Below, in pieces: positions 1 through 8,311 of a stretch of 33,931 nt of DNA. The DNA is from JAGORM01 sp964406795. Lineage in GTDB: Bacteria; Patescibacteriota; Microgenomatia; Levybacterales; GWA1-39-11. Both the position numbers and the translations under genes were made by a program. Numbering within the stretch: position 1 is the first letter of the stretch; each line of letters starts with the position of its first letter. The stretch is from NCBI GenBank assembly GCA_964406795.1, contig CAYOTA010000018.1, positions 1 to 33,931 on the forward strand, in the 5' to 3' direction. A model generated the notes under the pieces. The model was not told the DNA's origin. It ran no database searches and saw nothing but the letters and a program-made list of their open reading frames with translations.

Positions 1-52
1 TTGAAGTACCTATTTTACTTCAATGTGTAACCGATGTATCTCATCTTCTGCA
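1..52. repeat. Terminal inverted repeat, left copy
   Basis: These 52 bases are the exact reverse complement of 33879-33930. The match stops sharply at base 53. The outermost 23 bases form a small hairpin with 8-bp arms (TTGAAGTA / TACTTCAA) and a 7-nt loop. The right-hand copy encodes the last 12 codons of the final glycosyltransferase. No replication, integrase or telomere-resolvase gene is present, so I read this as a repeat shared by both ends in the assembly graph rather than a telomere, without being able to exclude a real inverted repeat. Confidence 0.9.
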
Positions 53-188
53 ACTTGTTTATATCCAAGCACCAGCGCGGATACAAGGAAGACTTGGATT
101 TATAGCAGAATTTGATAAACTACTTGTATGGCAAGTCAGCAATCCACCGTGGATCTTATTATTTCTAAAATGTCGGGGGCGGGTTTAA
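3..188 (+). other. Possible 3' end of a gene entering from the left
   Basis: Frame 3 is open from the first full codon to a TAA at 186-188 (61 codons), while the other two plus frames stop within the first 30 bases. The translation is not recognised. It overlaps the start of the TfoX-like gene in another frame by about 60 bases, and its first 17 codons lie inside the terminal inverted repeat. It could be a genuine truncated neighbour, or a chance open frame created by the junction. Confidence 0.2.
116..121 (+). promoter_or_regulatory. -10 box of the TfoX-like gene (leaderless)
   Basis: TAAACT lies exactly 6 nt before the ATG at 128, which puts the predicted transcription start on the A of the start codon. 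A weak -35 candidate, TTGGAT, is at 94-99 (16-nt spacer). No Shine-Dalgarno sequence precedes the gene. Confidence 0.4.
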
Positions 189-472
189 TTACTTTTAAGA
201 AAATGTTTGGGGAATATGCGCTCTATTGTAACGGGAAAGTTATAGCGTTTGTGTGTGATGATGCTCTATTTTTAAAACCTACTCAGGAGGCAAAAGATTT
301 CTATCCTGATTATGAAGACGCACCTGCATATCCCGGAAGTAAAATGTACATGTTAGTCTCAGAAGACAAATGGGAGGATCACGAATTTATGTCAGAATTA
401 GCAAGTATTACTTATAACACCCTCCCTGCTGTAAAACCTAAGAAAATTAAAAAATCATCTAAGTCCAAATAA
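128..472 (+). CDS. TfoX N-terminal domain protein
   Basis: This 114-residue protein is a stand-alone TfoX/Sxy N-terminal domain. The family hallmark is clear near residues 24-50: a KMFGEYALY stretch followed by a beta strand ending in ALFLKP. In gamma-proteobacteria, full TfoX/Sxy proteins with an added C-terminal domain activate competence genes through CRP. Single-domain versions are widespread and their role is not established. The protein ends in a Lys-rich tail (residues 101-114), which might contact nucleic acid. No partner gene lies beside it: the next gene is convergent, 42 bases away. Family assignment is confident; a competence role is only inference. Confidence 0.85.
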   Translation: MASQQSTVDLIISKMSGAGLITFKKMFGEYALYCNGKVIAFVCDDALFLKPTQEAKDFYPDYEDAPAYPGSKMYMLVSEDKWEDHEFMSELASITYNTLPAVKPKKIKKSSKSK

Positions 473-514
473 CCGTTTTATTACCACGATATAAACCACA
501 AATTCCAACAAACA

Positions 515-2683
515 TCACCAGCAGAAAAACAGGAAGCAGCTTTTTTGAAGAACTGAAGGTTTAGATCTTACTACAGCTGGTCTAACTGAATTTGGAACAG
601 CTGATTTTGGAGGAGATTTTTGCACCGGTAAAGGCTTTGAATCCGAGGCTACTTTAAGAGACGTTGCTAATTTTGTATATATTGTATCACCTACTTGAGA
701 ACCGGAATTTTTATAAAATATTTTGTTTTTCCCGGTTTTTGCAGTCATAGTACTGTTGTTTCCGGGAGTTCCGCAGGTATTTTGTGCAGCTAAAGAAAAT
801 GAGTACGTTGTATTTGGTGAAAGTGCGTTTATAGTGTAAGACAAAACGCCGGTTGATGAGCCTTGATTTGTCTGCACATTATATTGACTAAAGTTATTAT
901 TCACCCCATAAGAAATAAGATAATTGGACGCGTTGTTAACCGGTGTAAAGTACAGGGTTGCAGATGTTTTGCCTGTGTTTATTTGAAACAAGTTTGGTAA
1001 GCCGCTTGGAATTGGTGCCGTACAGGTGGGAGGCGCACCTGCCAAAGACGATTGAGTGGATACAGTACTTCTTTTAAAATTTTGCATCATAACACTTAAC
1101 GCCTCCACTGATCCAAGTACTTCAGAAGCCTCATGGGCAACGCCTGAAATTACACTCATTGCATGCCTTTCGTATACACCACTTCCATATTTATACCCCA
1201 AAAAATTGTAAAAATTAGTCATTCTAGAATATCTTTGGTTACCCTGCAACTCTGCCTCACAGTCAGTATCGAGGGATGAATGCGCAGGATCCGTATCCAG
1301 ACTTCCAACCATATAGGTAACTATAGAATTACCCAAGTTATTTGTAAGTGTTGCAGCCCCAATGTTTTGCACATACTGAGTTGTGCTTAAAGTTTGCAAT
1401 CCATATTTCCAATTATCATAGGTGGTACATACTGTCACAGGAACTTCAAATCCACCACCTACATTAGCCCTTTGCGGACCGGTATAAGCATAAGAAGAAG
1501 GCGCTCCTACTAAATATCGGTTGCGCGTATCACTACTTGCCTCAGAATATCGATTAGTAAATTGCCCACCTGCACTGTATCCTACAATAACTACTCCCTG
1601 TAAATTAGGAAAACTTGTGTATAGCTGAGATATAAAATTATCCAACACACCTCCTGAACTTATTCTAAAAGGAAGAGACGCCGATGACCTTCCCAACTCA
1701 TCCCATACAGAGGTCCAATATAATTGATTTGTATCCGGATCATCTGCCAATTCAATAAAAGATGGTGCTGCTAAAAATACTCCTGTCTCATTTCTTAAAT
1801 TATATGAAACATAATTATAATAGTCATATGCGTTATTACTATTTCCATGAACCACTACTACCGCCCTGTTAATAGATGTATCTTGTGATAAATATGATTG
1901 GGATGTATACATACCTGCCCATAACGTGTCTGAGCCCTGTGTGATAGTAAACTGTTGATACAAGGGGCCTGTTCCAGATGGGGCAATTGCAATTGTATTA
2001 TACACTTTAGAAGCCCCCGTTCCTGACATGGTATATATTCCCGGATCCTCAGTTGCTGCATCAAGAATTCTACGTGACGAAACTGCTTGCGCGCCGCTTG
2101 TACCCGAACTGCTGGATGTTTGGGTAAGATTTGTATAACTTGGAGGAGCTGAACTAACAGTTTGGGCAGTGGAAGTATGCATTACTCCTAACCATAACGT
2201 GTCTGCCTGACCAAAGTAAGGAGTGAGTGAGGGTAAATCAACAGTAGAGCCTGATGTAATTTGACCTGAATCTCCTGCAACAACTCCAGAAAGTGTTCCA
2301 GACCAATCAGTTACTCTATATACTTGAGCCGCTGCCTGCTCAGCAGCGCTAGTGATAAAATTGACAGTTGTTCCCCCCTCTGTACCCCTGGAAACTCTGG
2401 CATATGCTGTTCCTCTGAGTGCTGATCCATTCGCATTACTCCAAAGCCTCACCCACCCCGTAGGAGTAGTTACGGTAGCATCTCCATCATTGGTAAATAT
2501 AACAAGTAATAAATCTCCTGTAGAAACGGTTGCGGGCATAGAAACAGCGTGTGAAAGCACATCCGAGTTAAAGGTAGATCCAGTAATTGAGGTAACCGTA
2601 GGTGCGGCAAATACTGGCTTTGACGAAAATAAAAGCAGAAAGAAAGCGAAAATGATCTCAAGAATGATTACTTTTTTAATCAT
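515..2683 (-). CDS. Secreted alpha/beta-hydrolase-like protein with FN3 domain
   Basis: A predicted exported protein of 722 residues. I start it at the Met at 2683 because a classical signal peptide begins there (basic IKK, hydrophobic core, cleavage after VFA, residue 26); an in-frame Met 14 codons upstream (2725) is possible. Residues 27-235 form a Thr/Ser/Gly-rich beta domain. Residues about 245-540 resemble an alpha/beta hydrolase: HGNSNN for an oxyanion region, the nucleophile elbow GYSAG (Ser370), and a possible histidine in GVAHEA (His517). Residues about 554-652 are a fibronectin type III domain. A Lys/Pro/Ser-rich tail leads to an odd hydrophobic, two-cysteine C terminus (CFLFFCW). 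An extracellular esterase, lipase or peptidase role is plausible; the substrate cannot be read. It is a single gene, convergent with the TfoX-like gene. Confidence 0.75.
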   Translation of the reverse strand: MIKKVIILEIIFAFFLLLFSSKPVFAAPTVTSITGSTFNSDVLSHAVSMPATVSTGDLLLVIFTNDGDATVTTPTGWVRLWSNANGSALRGTAYARVSRGTEGGTTVNFITSAAEQAAAQVYRVTDWSGTLSGVVAGDSGQITSGSTVDLPSLTPYFGQADTLWLGVMHTSTAQTVSSAPPSYTNLTQTSSSSGTSGAQAVSSRRILDAATEDPGIYTMSGTGASKVYNTIAIAPSGTGPLYQQFTITQGSDTLWAGMYTSQSYLSQDTSINRAVVVVHGNSNNAYDYYNYVSYNLRNETGVFLAAPSFIELADDPDTNQLYWTSVWDELGRSSASLPFRISSGGVLDNFISQLYTSFPNLQGVVIVGYSAGGQFTNRYSEASSDTRNRYLVGAPSSYAYTGPQRANVGGGFEVPVTVCTTYDNWKYGLQTLSTTQYVQNIGAATLTNNLGNSIVTYMVGSLDTDPAHSSLDTDCEAELQGNQRYSRMTNFYNFLGYKYGSGVYERHAMSVISGVAHEASEVLGSVEALSVMMQNFKRSTVSTQSSLAGAPPTCTAPIPSGLPNLFQINTGKTSATLYFTPVNNASNYLISYGVNNNFSQYNVQTNQGSSTGVLSYTINALSPNTTYSFSLAAQNTCGTPGNNSTMTAKTGKNKIFYKNSGSQVGDTIYTKLATSLKVASDSKPLPVQKSPPKSAVPNSVRPAVVRSKPSVLQKSCFLFFCW

Positions 2684-2855
2684 TCTAAAATGTAAAGACC
2701 TCACCCACTCAAAAGAAACACCCATACTCTATTTAACCACATTTAGGGCTAATTACGAAGTGATTCTCTGAGAAAGCGCACCACTTTTGCGATTTGAAAC
2801 AGTTCTTATGTAAGGTTTTCAGATGCTTCAGCCATACAATTCTGGGGACTATACC

Positions 2856-3308
2856 TTATGACAGCACGTGATGAATAATGAGCAGCTGGTTTTTGGAAAT
2901 AGCAGGAAGGTTTTCTAACTTAAAAAAGCCATACTCTACTACTTCGGAAGAAGGCTTAAACTCGCCGCCAATAAATGTTCCCTTCACAGTTATATCAAGT
3001 CTGGATGAATTTCTATCAGTTCTAATCCGTACCTGCTCATCTGCGCTTACTATTAACCCTGACTCTTCTTCTATTTCACGCTCCAATCCCTCTAGTGGAT
3101 GCTCGCGCGCCTTCATATATCCCCCTGGTAAACTCCACAAAGGATCTTGCCTGTATGTGTGTTTAAATAACAACACCTCTTTTTTTTCATTTAAAATTAC
3201 TCCCGTAATACCCACCAAAAATTGAGTCTGGAAAAAACGCATGAAGAATAACTGAAGGCTCGTAGGAAGGGACAATGCGCGCCAAATTTTAGCTAAAGTT
3301 TTCTTCAC
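2856..3308 (-). CDS. Nudix hydrolase
   Basis: This 150-residue protein has a complete Nudix box, G-x5-E-x7-RE-I-x-EE-x-G-L, from Gly63 to Leu85. Members hydrolyse a nucleoside diphosphate linked to another group, with Mg2+ bound by the REUxEE glutamates. The N-terminal 30 residues are amphipathic and rich in Phe, perhaps a membrane-contacting helix. The substrate cannot be deduced. The start codon overlaps the stop of the upstream LapA-like gene by 4 bases (ATGA), so the two are an operon and probably translationally coupled. Confidence 0.9.
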   Translation of the reverse strand: MKKTLAKIWRALSLPTSLQLFFMRFFQTQFLVGITGVILNEKKEVLLFKHTYRQDPLWSLPGGYMKAREHPLEGLEREIEEESGLIVSADEQVRIRTDRNSSRLDITVKGTFIGGEFKPSSEVVEYGFFKLENLPAISKNQLLIIHHVLS

Positions 3309-3643
3309 AAAGATTTGGTGTCAGATGGTAGATTTGCTGCCGTTTCAAGTCTGGCATTTGTTATTTCCAACTGGTGAATTTGGCGAAGCAACTCTGCGTT
3401 TTCTTTTTTGTAGTCAGTTATTTTGTGTTCTTTGCCACGCATGGCCATGCTGTTTCCTATATCTTTTACAAGACTTATAATCCAAGCAAATAAAAGTCCT
3501 ACTAAAAGAGCTCCCACTACAATTATATATATAGGTACTGAAAACGAATAATTTAAAAAACGTATAGAGGCAAACGCTGTGTTTTGAGTTGCAAAAAATG
3601 CAATGACAAGTCCAAATAGTATTACGGTAATCAGCGTAGTCAC
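3305..3643 (-). CDS. LapA-domain (DUF1049-like) membrane protein
   Basis: This 112-residue protein has two N-terminal membrane segments (about 3-20 and 36-62) followed by a charged, probably coiled-coil tail (75-105). That is the layout of the lipopolysaccharide-assembly-protein-A domain family, including its ATQN motif between the helices. In E. coli LapA works with LapB; in wall-bearing or CPR cells the role is unknown. The start codon is GTG (CAC at 3641-3643 on the plus strand), chosen because a TATGAT box lies exactly 6 nt upstream. It heads a two-gene operon with the Nudix hydrolase. Confidence 0.75.
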   Translation of the reverse strand: MTTLITVILFGLVIAFFATQNTAFASIRFLNYSFSVPIYIIVVGALLVGLLFAWIISLVKDIGNSMAMRGKEHKITDYKKENAELLRQIHQLEITNARLETAANLPSDTKSL

Positions 3644-3649
3644 AACCGT

Positions 3650-3655
3650 ATCATA
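3650..3655 (-). promoter_or_regulatory. -10 box of the LapA/Nudix operon (leaderless, GTG start)
   Basis: On the minus strand TATGAT is followed by 6 nt and then the GTG start at 3643, so the predicted transcript begins at the start codon. No convincing -35 is seen at 16-18 nt. Confidence 0.45.
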
Positions 3656-3669
3656 CCACAGAAAAATTA

Positions 3670-4518
3670 TTAAGACACTGTTGGTTTGTGAAGAGGAATG
3701 TAATACGCGCTTGCCTGCTCAAGGGTTGCCGGAAATTGACTCTCCAGATTTTCAGGAATATCGTTTCTTCTCTCCCGTCTTTTAACCCCATCACGCACAA
3801 ATCCCCAAAGTTTTTCTGCTTCTGCAGGATCTTTTTGCTGCAGTTCTTTAATAAATGCCTGCCTGTATTTTTTTAGATGACCTCCCAAATCCAGACCAAA
3901 TACATAAGAAAATATAACTACTGCACGTTCCATTCCATGCTCGTCATGTGCTTCAAGCGCCTTTTCGTATTTTTCCACCATATCCAAAATTGAATTTTCA
4001 CCTTTTATCGCAATTGGCACAACAAATATGTCTTGATCAAAGTATGACCATTTCTTGTTTGCTTTATTTGTGTTATCCATAAATGTTGGTATGTTGTGCT
4101 GAACATATCCTTGAGCCGCTTTTACCATTTTAGAGGGATCATCTGGAATATGGGATGAATTAATTGAAAGGTTGGGATTTCCTTTTAAAGATGACAATTT
4201 ATCCCATTTGCCGATTTGAAAATAATATGCGTCTCTTACCTCTACTGGAGTCCTCTCATCTTCAAAATGCTCCACTACAGAATCAGAATCCAGGTAAATT
4301 ATTGCATCAACATCAGTTGCGCCTTCAGTTTTTTTATCCAACGTCTTTCCTTTTGACAACGATCCTATAACGCTTACTCCTACTTCAAACGGAGTTATCT
4401 CGCAAATATTTTGAGTCATATCACCCAAAAATTTTAGTCGGGTTCTAGAATACTCATCCTGTGAAACTTCAAATCGCTTTGTTTGTGAGGGAGTATATTC
4501 TACTTTATCAATAGCCAT
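3670..4518 (-). CDS. Nucleotidyltransferase-fold protein
   Basis: This 282-residue protein has the pol-beta nucleotidyltransferase signature: GS at residues 52-53 followed by a Lys-rich loop, then D-x-D at Asp69 and Asp71 inside a hydrophobic strand. These residues normally bind the metal and triphosphate when nucleotide is transferred to protein, RNA or a small molecule. The rest is mixed helix and contains no recognised partner domain. It is followed at 26 bases by the LapA/Nudix pair, which has its own -10 box, so it may be its own unit. The upstream TAGAAT box 6 nt before ATG supports the chosen start. The fold is fairly likely; the substrate is unknown. Confidence 0.6.
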   Translation of the reverse strand: MAIDKVEYTPSQTKRFEVSQDEYSRTRLKFLGDMTQNICEITPFEVGVSVIGSLSKGKTLDKKTEGATDVDAIIYLDSDSVVEHFEDERTPVEVRDAYYFQIGKWDKLSSLKGNPNLSINSSHIPDDPSKMVKAAQGYVQHNIPTFMDNTNKANKKWSYFDQDIFVVPIAIKGENSILDMVEKYEKALEAHDEHGMERAVVIFSYVFGLDLGGHLKKYRQAFIKELQQKDPAEAEKLWGFVRDGVKRRERRNDIPENLESQFPATLEQASAYYIPLHKPTVS

Positions 4519-4524
4519 TCACAT

Positions 4525-4530
4525 ATTCTA
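4525..4530 (-). promoter_or_regulatory. -10 box of the nucleotidyltransferase gene (leaderless)
   Basis: TAGAAT on the minus strand ends 6 nt before the ATG at 4516-4518, which places the predicted transcription start on the start codon. The -35 region is poor. Confidence 0.5.
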
Positions 4531-4572
4531 ACAATTTTGAATTGCTACTTCCACCGCACGCTCGCACCCCGC

Positions 4573-4601
4573 TTGAGAGTTGAGGCTAATTACTGTATAC
4601 T
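4573..4601 (+). promoter_or_regulatory. Sigma70-type promoter for the GT4/GH130 pair
   Basis: TTGAGA (4573-4578), a 17-nt spacer and TATACT (4596-4601): each box differs from consensus at one base. The predicted start is 4608, the A of an in-frame ATC codon that would begin the glycosyltransferase reading frame. Confidence 0.7.
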
Positions 4602-4607
4602 GATAGT

Positions 4608-6800
4608 ATCTCCAAACCTAAATCAATCACTGTTTTCCTCAGCACGTATCCCCCACGTGAATGTGGGATAGCTACTTTTACGCACGATTTATACGCTTCT
4701 ATTCAAGATTTATTAGAATCTAATACCATTTGTAAAATCGCGGCAATTAATTTATCTCCGCTTGATACTCATAAATATCCCGTAGAGGTTGAATGGAATA
4801 TAGACCAAAATAATGTAGCAGATTTCCTGGACTTAGCAGAAGCTATAAATAAAGACACAAAAATTACTGCAGTAATTATTCAGCATGAGTATGGAATTTT
4901 TGGAGGTCAGGACGGTGAGCATCTTGTGTCCTTCATGGAGGCGTGCAAAAAACCTATGACTGTAACTCTTCACACAGTACTTCCGCAACCCTCACCCCAC
5001 ATGAAAGAGGTTACTACTTCCATTATAAGCCTTGCCCGGGCTGTTGTAGTACTAACTCACAACTCCAAAAAAATTATAGAAGACCTCTATCCTGCCTCAC
5101 GCGGCAAGGTACACGCAATTCCGCATGGAATACATGACGTCAAAGAATCAGTGCAGGCTGAATACAAAAAAAAATTAAAACTTGAAAAATACACTATACT
5201 TACAACTTTTGGGCTTTTAAGTCGAGGAAAAGGGATAGAATATGTGCTTAATGCACTACCTCAAGTTATAAAAAAACATCCTGAAGTTTTATATCTCATA
5301 TTAGGTGAGACTCACCCGGTTGTAAGACGCCAAGAAGGAGAAGAATATAGAACAAAACTCGCCGAAACAGTAATAGCGCTGCATTTGCAAAAACATGTAA
5401 AGTTTTATGATCAATATTTTAACCTTCCGGATTTATTCGAATTCCTCAAGGCTACTGATATATATATTGCAACCTCAACTGACCCTAATCAGGCTGTAAG
5501 TGGAACCCTTTCGTACGCCCTTGGAACAGGACGAGCCGTTATAAGCACTGACTTTGCTCAGGCCAAAGAAATTGTGACGCCCAAAAATGGAAGACTTATT
5601 CCTATTAAAGACTCAAACGCATTAACCTCTACCCTTTTGGAATTACTTGAAAACAGAAATTATTTAAAGAACATGCAAAAACATGCGTATGCTTCCACAA
5701 GAAGCATGCTATGGAAAACAGTTGCAAAAGAATACATAGATATTTTTAAAAATATTACACTCCCCCCTTTACATATTGGGCATCTTCAAGAAATGACAGA
5801 TGAATTTGGGTTATTTCAATTTGCAAATCACGCCTCACCCAATAAAAAACACGGATACACACTAGATGACAATGCACGCGCACTGATTTTCTGCAGCTGG
5901 CATCTACAAACTAAAAAAACTGCAGAAATTAGTTCCCTTTTGAATATTTATTTAGAGTTCATTAAAAAATGCCAGCTACCTACGGGTGGATTTACCAATT
6001 ATTTGTCTTATAAAGATAAACAATCCACAACCCAAAACAAGGATGAGGACATAGAGGATTCTCATGCACGCGCCCAATGGGCATTATGTGAAGTACTCAG
6101 CAATGAAAAGCTGCCTGTAAAGGTGAGACAAAAGGCTGAAAAAATCTTTGTAGCATATGCTTCGTCAGACATACCGCTTACTCACATGCGCTCCAAGGCA
6201 TTTATGATAAAGGCTATGGCACTAGCACTTCCTTATGTGAATAACAAAAATACCATATTGCTACCAAGAATACATGAGTATGCAGCCTCCCTTGAGAATG
6301 ATTTACAAAAAAATTCCATAAAATCCTGGAGATGGTTTGAGGATGAACTAAAATACAATAATGCAATACTTCCGGAAAGTTTGCTTATTGCGGGAAGTGT
6401 TTTGAAAAATAAAAAGTATAGTTCTGATGGTTTGCTATCTTTAGATTTTCTTATTAAAAAAACGTTTTCTGATGGAATGTATTTACCCATTGGGCATGCT
6501 AATTGGTATAAAAATAATGAAGAAAGAAGCAGCTTTGATCAGCAACCGGAAGACCCGGCATCCATGATTTTGGCTTTATTTACTACTTATAAGCTCACGA
6601 ACAAGGAGTTGTATAGAACTAACATTATTACCTGTTTTAGCTGGTTTCTGGGAAATAATAGCTTAGGAAAATCTCTGTATAACTATGCTACCGGCGGATG
6701 CTATGACGGGCTGCATCCTGACCGCATAAATCAAAACCAAGGGGCCGAATCACTAGTGTCATTTTTGATGGCACGTGTGATAACATCTAGAATACTGTGA
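4608..6800 (+). CDS. GT4 glycosyltransferase fused to an (alpha/alpha)-barrel-like domain; non-canonical AUC start
   Basis: A 730-residue protein. The GT4 domain is recognisable from the first residues, with STYPPRECGIATF at about 12-24 (the usual GT4 N-terminal loop), a donor domain starting near TTFGLLSRGKG, and a C-terminal SGTLSYALGTGRAVIST motif. From about residue 387 a second domain follows, with repeated amphipathic helices, the motifs TLDDNARAL, EDSHARAQWA and GGCYDGL, resembling (alpha/alpha)6 barrels of sugar-processing enzymes. There is no ATG, GTG or TTG in frame from the stop at 4587-4589 until GTG at 4926, and starting there would delete about 106 residues of the conserved domain. 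The promoter points to ATC at 4608. The next gene overlaps by 4 bases. Likely role: a mannosyl- or related transferase working with its neighbour. Confidence 0.8.
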   Translation: MSKPKSITVFLSTYPPRECGIATFTHDLYASIQDLLESNTICKIAAINLSPLDTHKYPVEVEWNIDQNNVADFLDLAEAINKDTKITAVIIQHEYGIFGGQDGEHLVSFMEACKKPMTVTLHTVLPQPSPHMKEVTTSIISLARAVVVLTHNSKKIIEDLYPASRGKVHAIPHGIHDVKESVQAEYKKKLKLEKYTILTTFGLLSRGKGIEYVLNALPQVIKKHPEVLYLILGETHPVVRRQEGEEYRTKLAETVIALHLQKHVKFYDQYFNLPDLFEFLKATDIYIATSTDPNQAVSGTLSYALGTGRAVISTDFAQAKEIVTPKNGRLIPIKDSNALTSTLLELLENRNYLKNMQKHAYASTRSMLWKTVAKEYIDIFKNITLPPLHIGHLQEMTDEFGLFQFANHASPNKKHGYTLDDNARALIFCSWHLQTKKTAEISSLLNIYLEFIKKCQLPTGGFTNYLSYKDKQSTTQNKDEDIEDSHARAQWALCEVLSNEKLPVKVRQKAEKIFVAYASSDIPLTHMRSKAFMIKAMALALPYVNNKNTILLPRIHEYAASLENDLQKNSIKSWRWFEDELKYNNAILPESLLIAGSVLKNKKYSSDGLLSLDFLIKKTFSDGMYLPIGHANWYKNNEERSSFDQQPEDPASMILALFTTYKLTNKELYRTNIITCFSWFLGNNSLGKSLYNYATGGCYDGLHPDRINQNQGAESLVSFLMARVITSRIL

Positions 6801-7744
6801 AAATAAAGCAAATTAAAAATATTTTTCCAAATGTAGATGTTGCTCGCTACAATTTAGCAGTATGGCAGCAGACAGAAAATGAATCGGTAAGTTTTATAGC
6901 ACGCGAAGTTACCACACCGGCGGAAAAAGGAGAGCCTGACACAGGCGCACTGCGTCTGTTTGAAGTAACAAAAGACGGATTTACCATTCATGAACGTGTT
7001 ATATGGCAGCCGCTCTACGACAACATAAGCTTAGAGGATCCACGCGCGCTTTTACTGGAGAATGGAAATCTTTTAATTGGGCTAACAGCTGTTTTAAGAA
7101 ATAAAACAGGTGCGCCTATGCCGTTTCCGGCAGTTGTAAAAATAGACTCTCTTTCATCATGGAAACAAGAATTACCTCCATTTCTTTTTATAAGCACATT
7201 TGGACCCGGAAAAAATCTTACCCCTATTGACAATACTACGTATCTCTTCCGCCCTGAGTCTGAACACTACTATCACAAACTTCTTGTGTTTTCCCTGCAT
7301 TCACAACTTCCAGAAAAGTTAGCAGATATAGAATTTCCAACTGACTTAGAATGGGCCAAGTGGCGTATGGGAACAACCATGCCACCATTATGGATTACAA
7401 AAGACGAAGCACTTTTTATAGTACATGGGATTTCAAAACAAATTGTTAACGGAAGTGAAAAATATATCTACGCAATTGGACGTGCAAAACTTACCCGAAA
7501 AAACGGAAAGTTTAGTGTGCAGGTTGCAAAAGACCCTATTTTGACACCAGAAAATTTTCTGGATAATAATGGTAACCCACTTGTCTCAGAGCTTCATCCG
7601 GAATTAAGACGAGTTGTATATTCGTGCGGCGGAGTTATCAAAAAAACCCAACCAGACACACTCTCACTATTTGTAAATGTTGGAGATAGAACCACATTTG
7701 AAGTAGAATTTTCAATAGATGAATTAAAAAAAGATCTTTTCTAA
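6797..7744 (+). CDS. GH130-like (mannoside phosphorylase-like) five-bladed propeller protein
   Basis: This 315-residue protein resembles the GH130 / DUF377 group of beta-mannoside phosphorylases. Clues are the EDPRA motif (Glu80-Asp81-Pro-Arg), where GH130 places its general-acid Asp, repeated beta-rich blades, and a late YSCGG segment before a strand ending in the C-terminal helix. GH130 enzymes reversibly phosphorolyse or hydrolyse beta-1,4- or beta-1,2-mannosides. The GTG start overlaps the stop of the GT4 gene (GTGA), so the two are translationally coupled. I infer that the pair makes and trims, or makes and remobilises, a short mannan-like glycan. The protein has no signal peptide, so it acts in the cytoplasm. 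Confidence 0.65.
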   Translation: MKIKQIKNIFPNVDVARYNLAVWQQTENESVSFIAREVTTPAEKGEPDTGALRLFEVTKDGFTIHERVIWQPLYDNISLEDPRALLLENGNLLIGLTAVLRNKTGAPMPFPAVVKIDSLSSWKQELPPFLFISTFGPGKNLTPIDNTTYLFRPESEHYYHKLLVFSLHSQLPEKLADIEFPTDLEWAKWRMGTTMPPLWITKDEALFIVHGISKQIVNGSEKYIYAIGRAKLTRKNGKFSVQVAKDPILTPENFLDNNGNPLVSELHPELRRVVYSCGGVIKKTQPDTLSLFVNVGDRTTFEVEFSIDELKKDLF

Positions 7745-7768
7745 AAGAGCCCCTATTCTTTCTTCGTT

Positions 7769-8200
7769 TTAATTACTTACCCGTACAAACTCCAGGACTG
7801 AAAAAATTCCTTTTATGTTGTATTTTTGCCAATGGTCCGAACTTACATATTCTATAGGGGTTAGCTCACCTGATGCCGCTATTTTGTCCCCTACTGTATA
7901 GCCAGAAGGTGATTGCATAAGACTATCGTCAAGTGCGTAATACTATCCATTTGCATCCATAAGTCCTATGACACATTCCAGAGTAGGCAAACCTGTTGTG
8001 TCTTGATAAGGCAGACATATTACTTTTCCCTCCAACTCAATACGTGAAGGGTTTTGGATTTCAGAGGGATTAACTTTGAGGCTTTGTACGCGAAGTTTAT
8101 CTTGGCGTGTTTGAAAAACTACAAATAAGCTTAAAACGGCTATCACAAAAATAATACATAAAAGTATGTACTTATGCTTTATTATAAAACGGTTTGTCAT
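7769..8200 (-). pseudogene. Membrane-anchored small protein interrupted by an in-frame TAG
   Basis: The reading frame starts at the ATG at 8200 with a basic N terminus and one membrane segment (about residues 9-28), then a beta-rich extracytoplasmic region. A TAG (CTA at 7943-7945, plus strand) stops it after 85 codons in the middle of a conserved-looking stretch ('DANG' - stop - 'YYALDD'). The same frame continues for 57 sense codons to TAA at 7769-7771, ending in a plausible beta strand. The full product would be about 143 residues with one unknown residue at the TAG; one base change (for example AAG or CAG to TAG) explains it. It is unrecognised, but the pattern suggests a small OB-like domain held outside the membrane. 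Alternatives are a read error or amber read-through. Confidence 0.6.
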
Positions 8201-8311
8201 ACTTTACGTTACAAATTCTTTTTTAAGTAATCAGTTACTGATTTACTGCTACTTACATGTCTTTCAAACTACATAGTTCGTACATATAGAAGGTACTGTT
8301 ATCTTTAATTT

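Noticed and set aside
2352..2771. 139-codon plus-strand open frame
   Set aside because: It lies antisense to the secreted hydrolase, has no recognisable domain, and disappears as a gene once the signal peptide and domains on the other strand are accepted.
4926..6800. GTG at 4926 as the start of the glycosyltransferase
   Set aside because: The same frame upstream encodes a textbook GT4 N terminus from about 4608, so this start would remove part of the catalytic domain.
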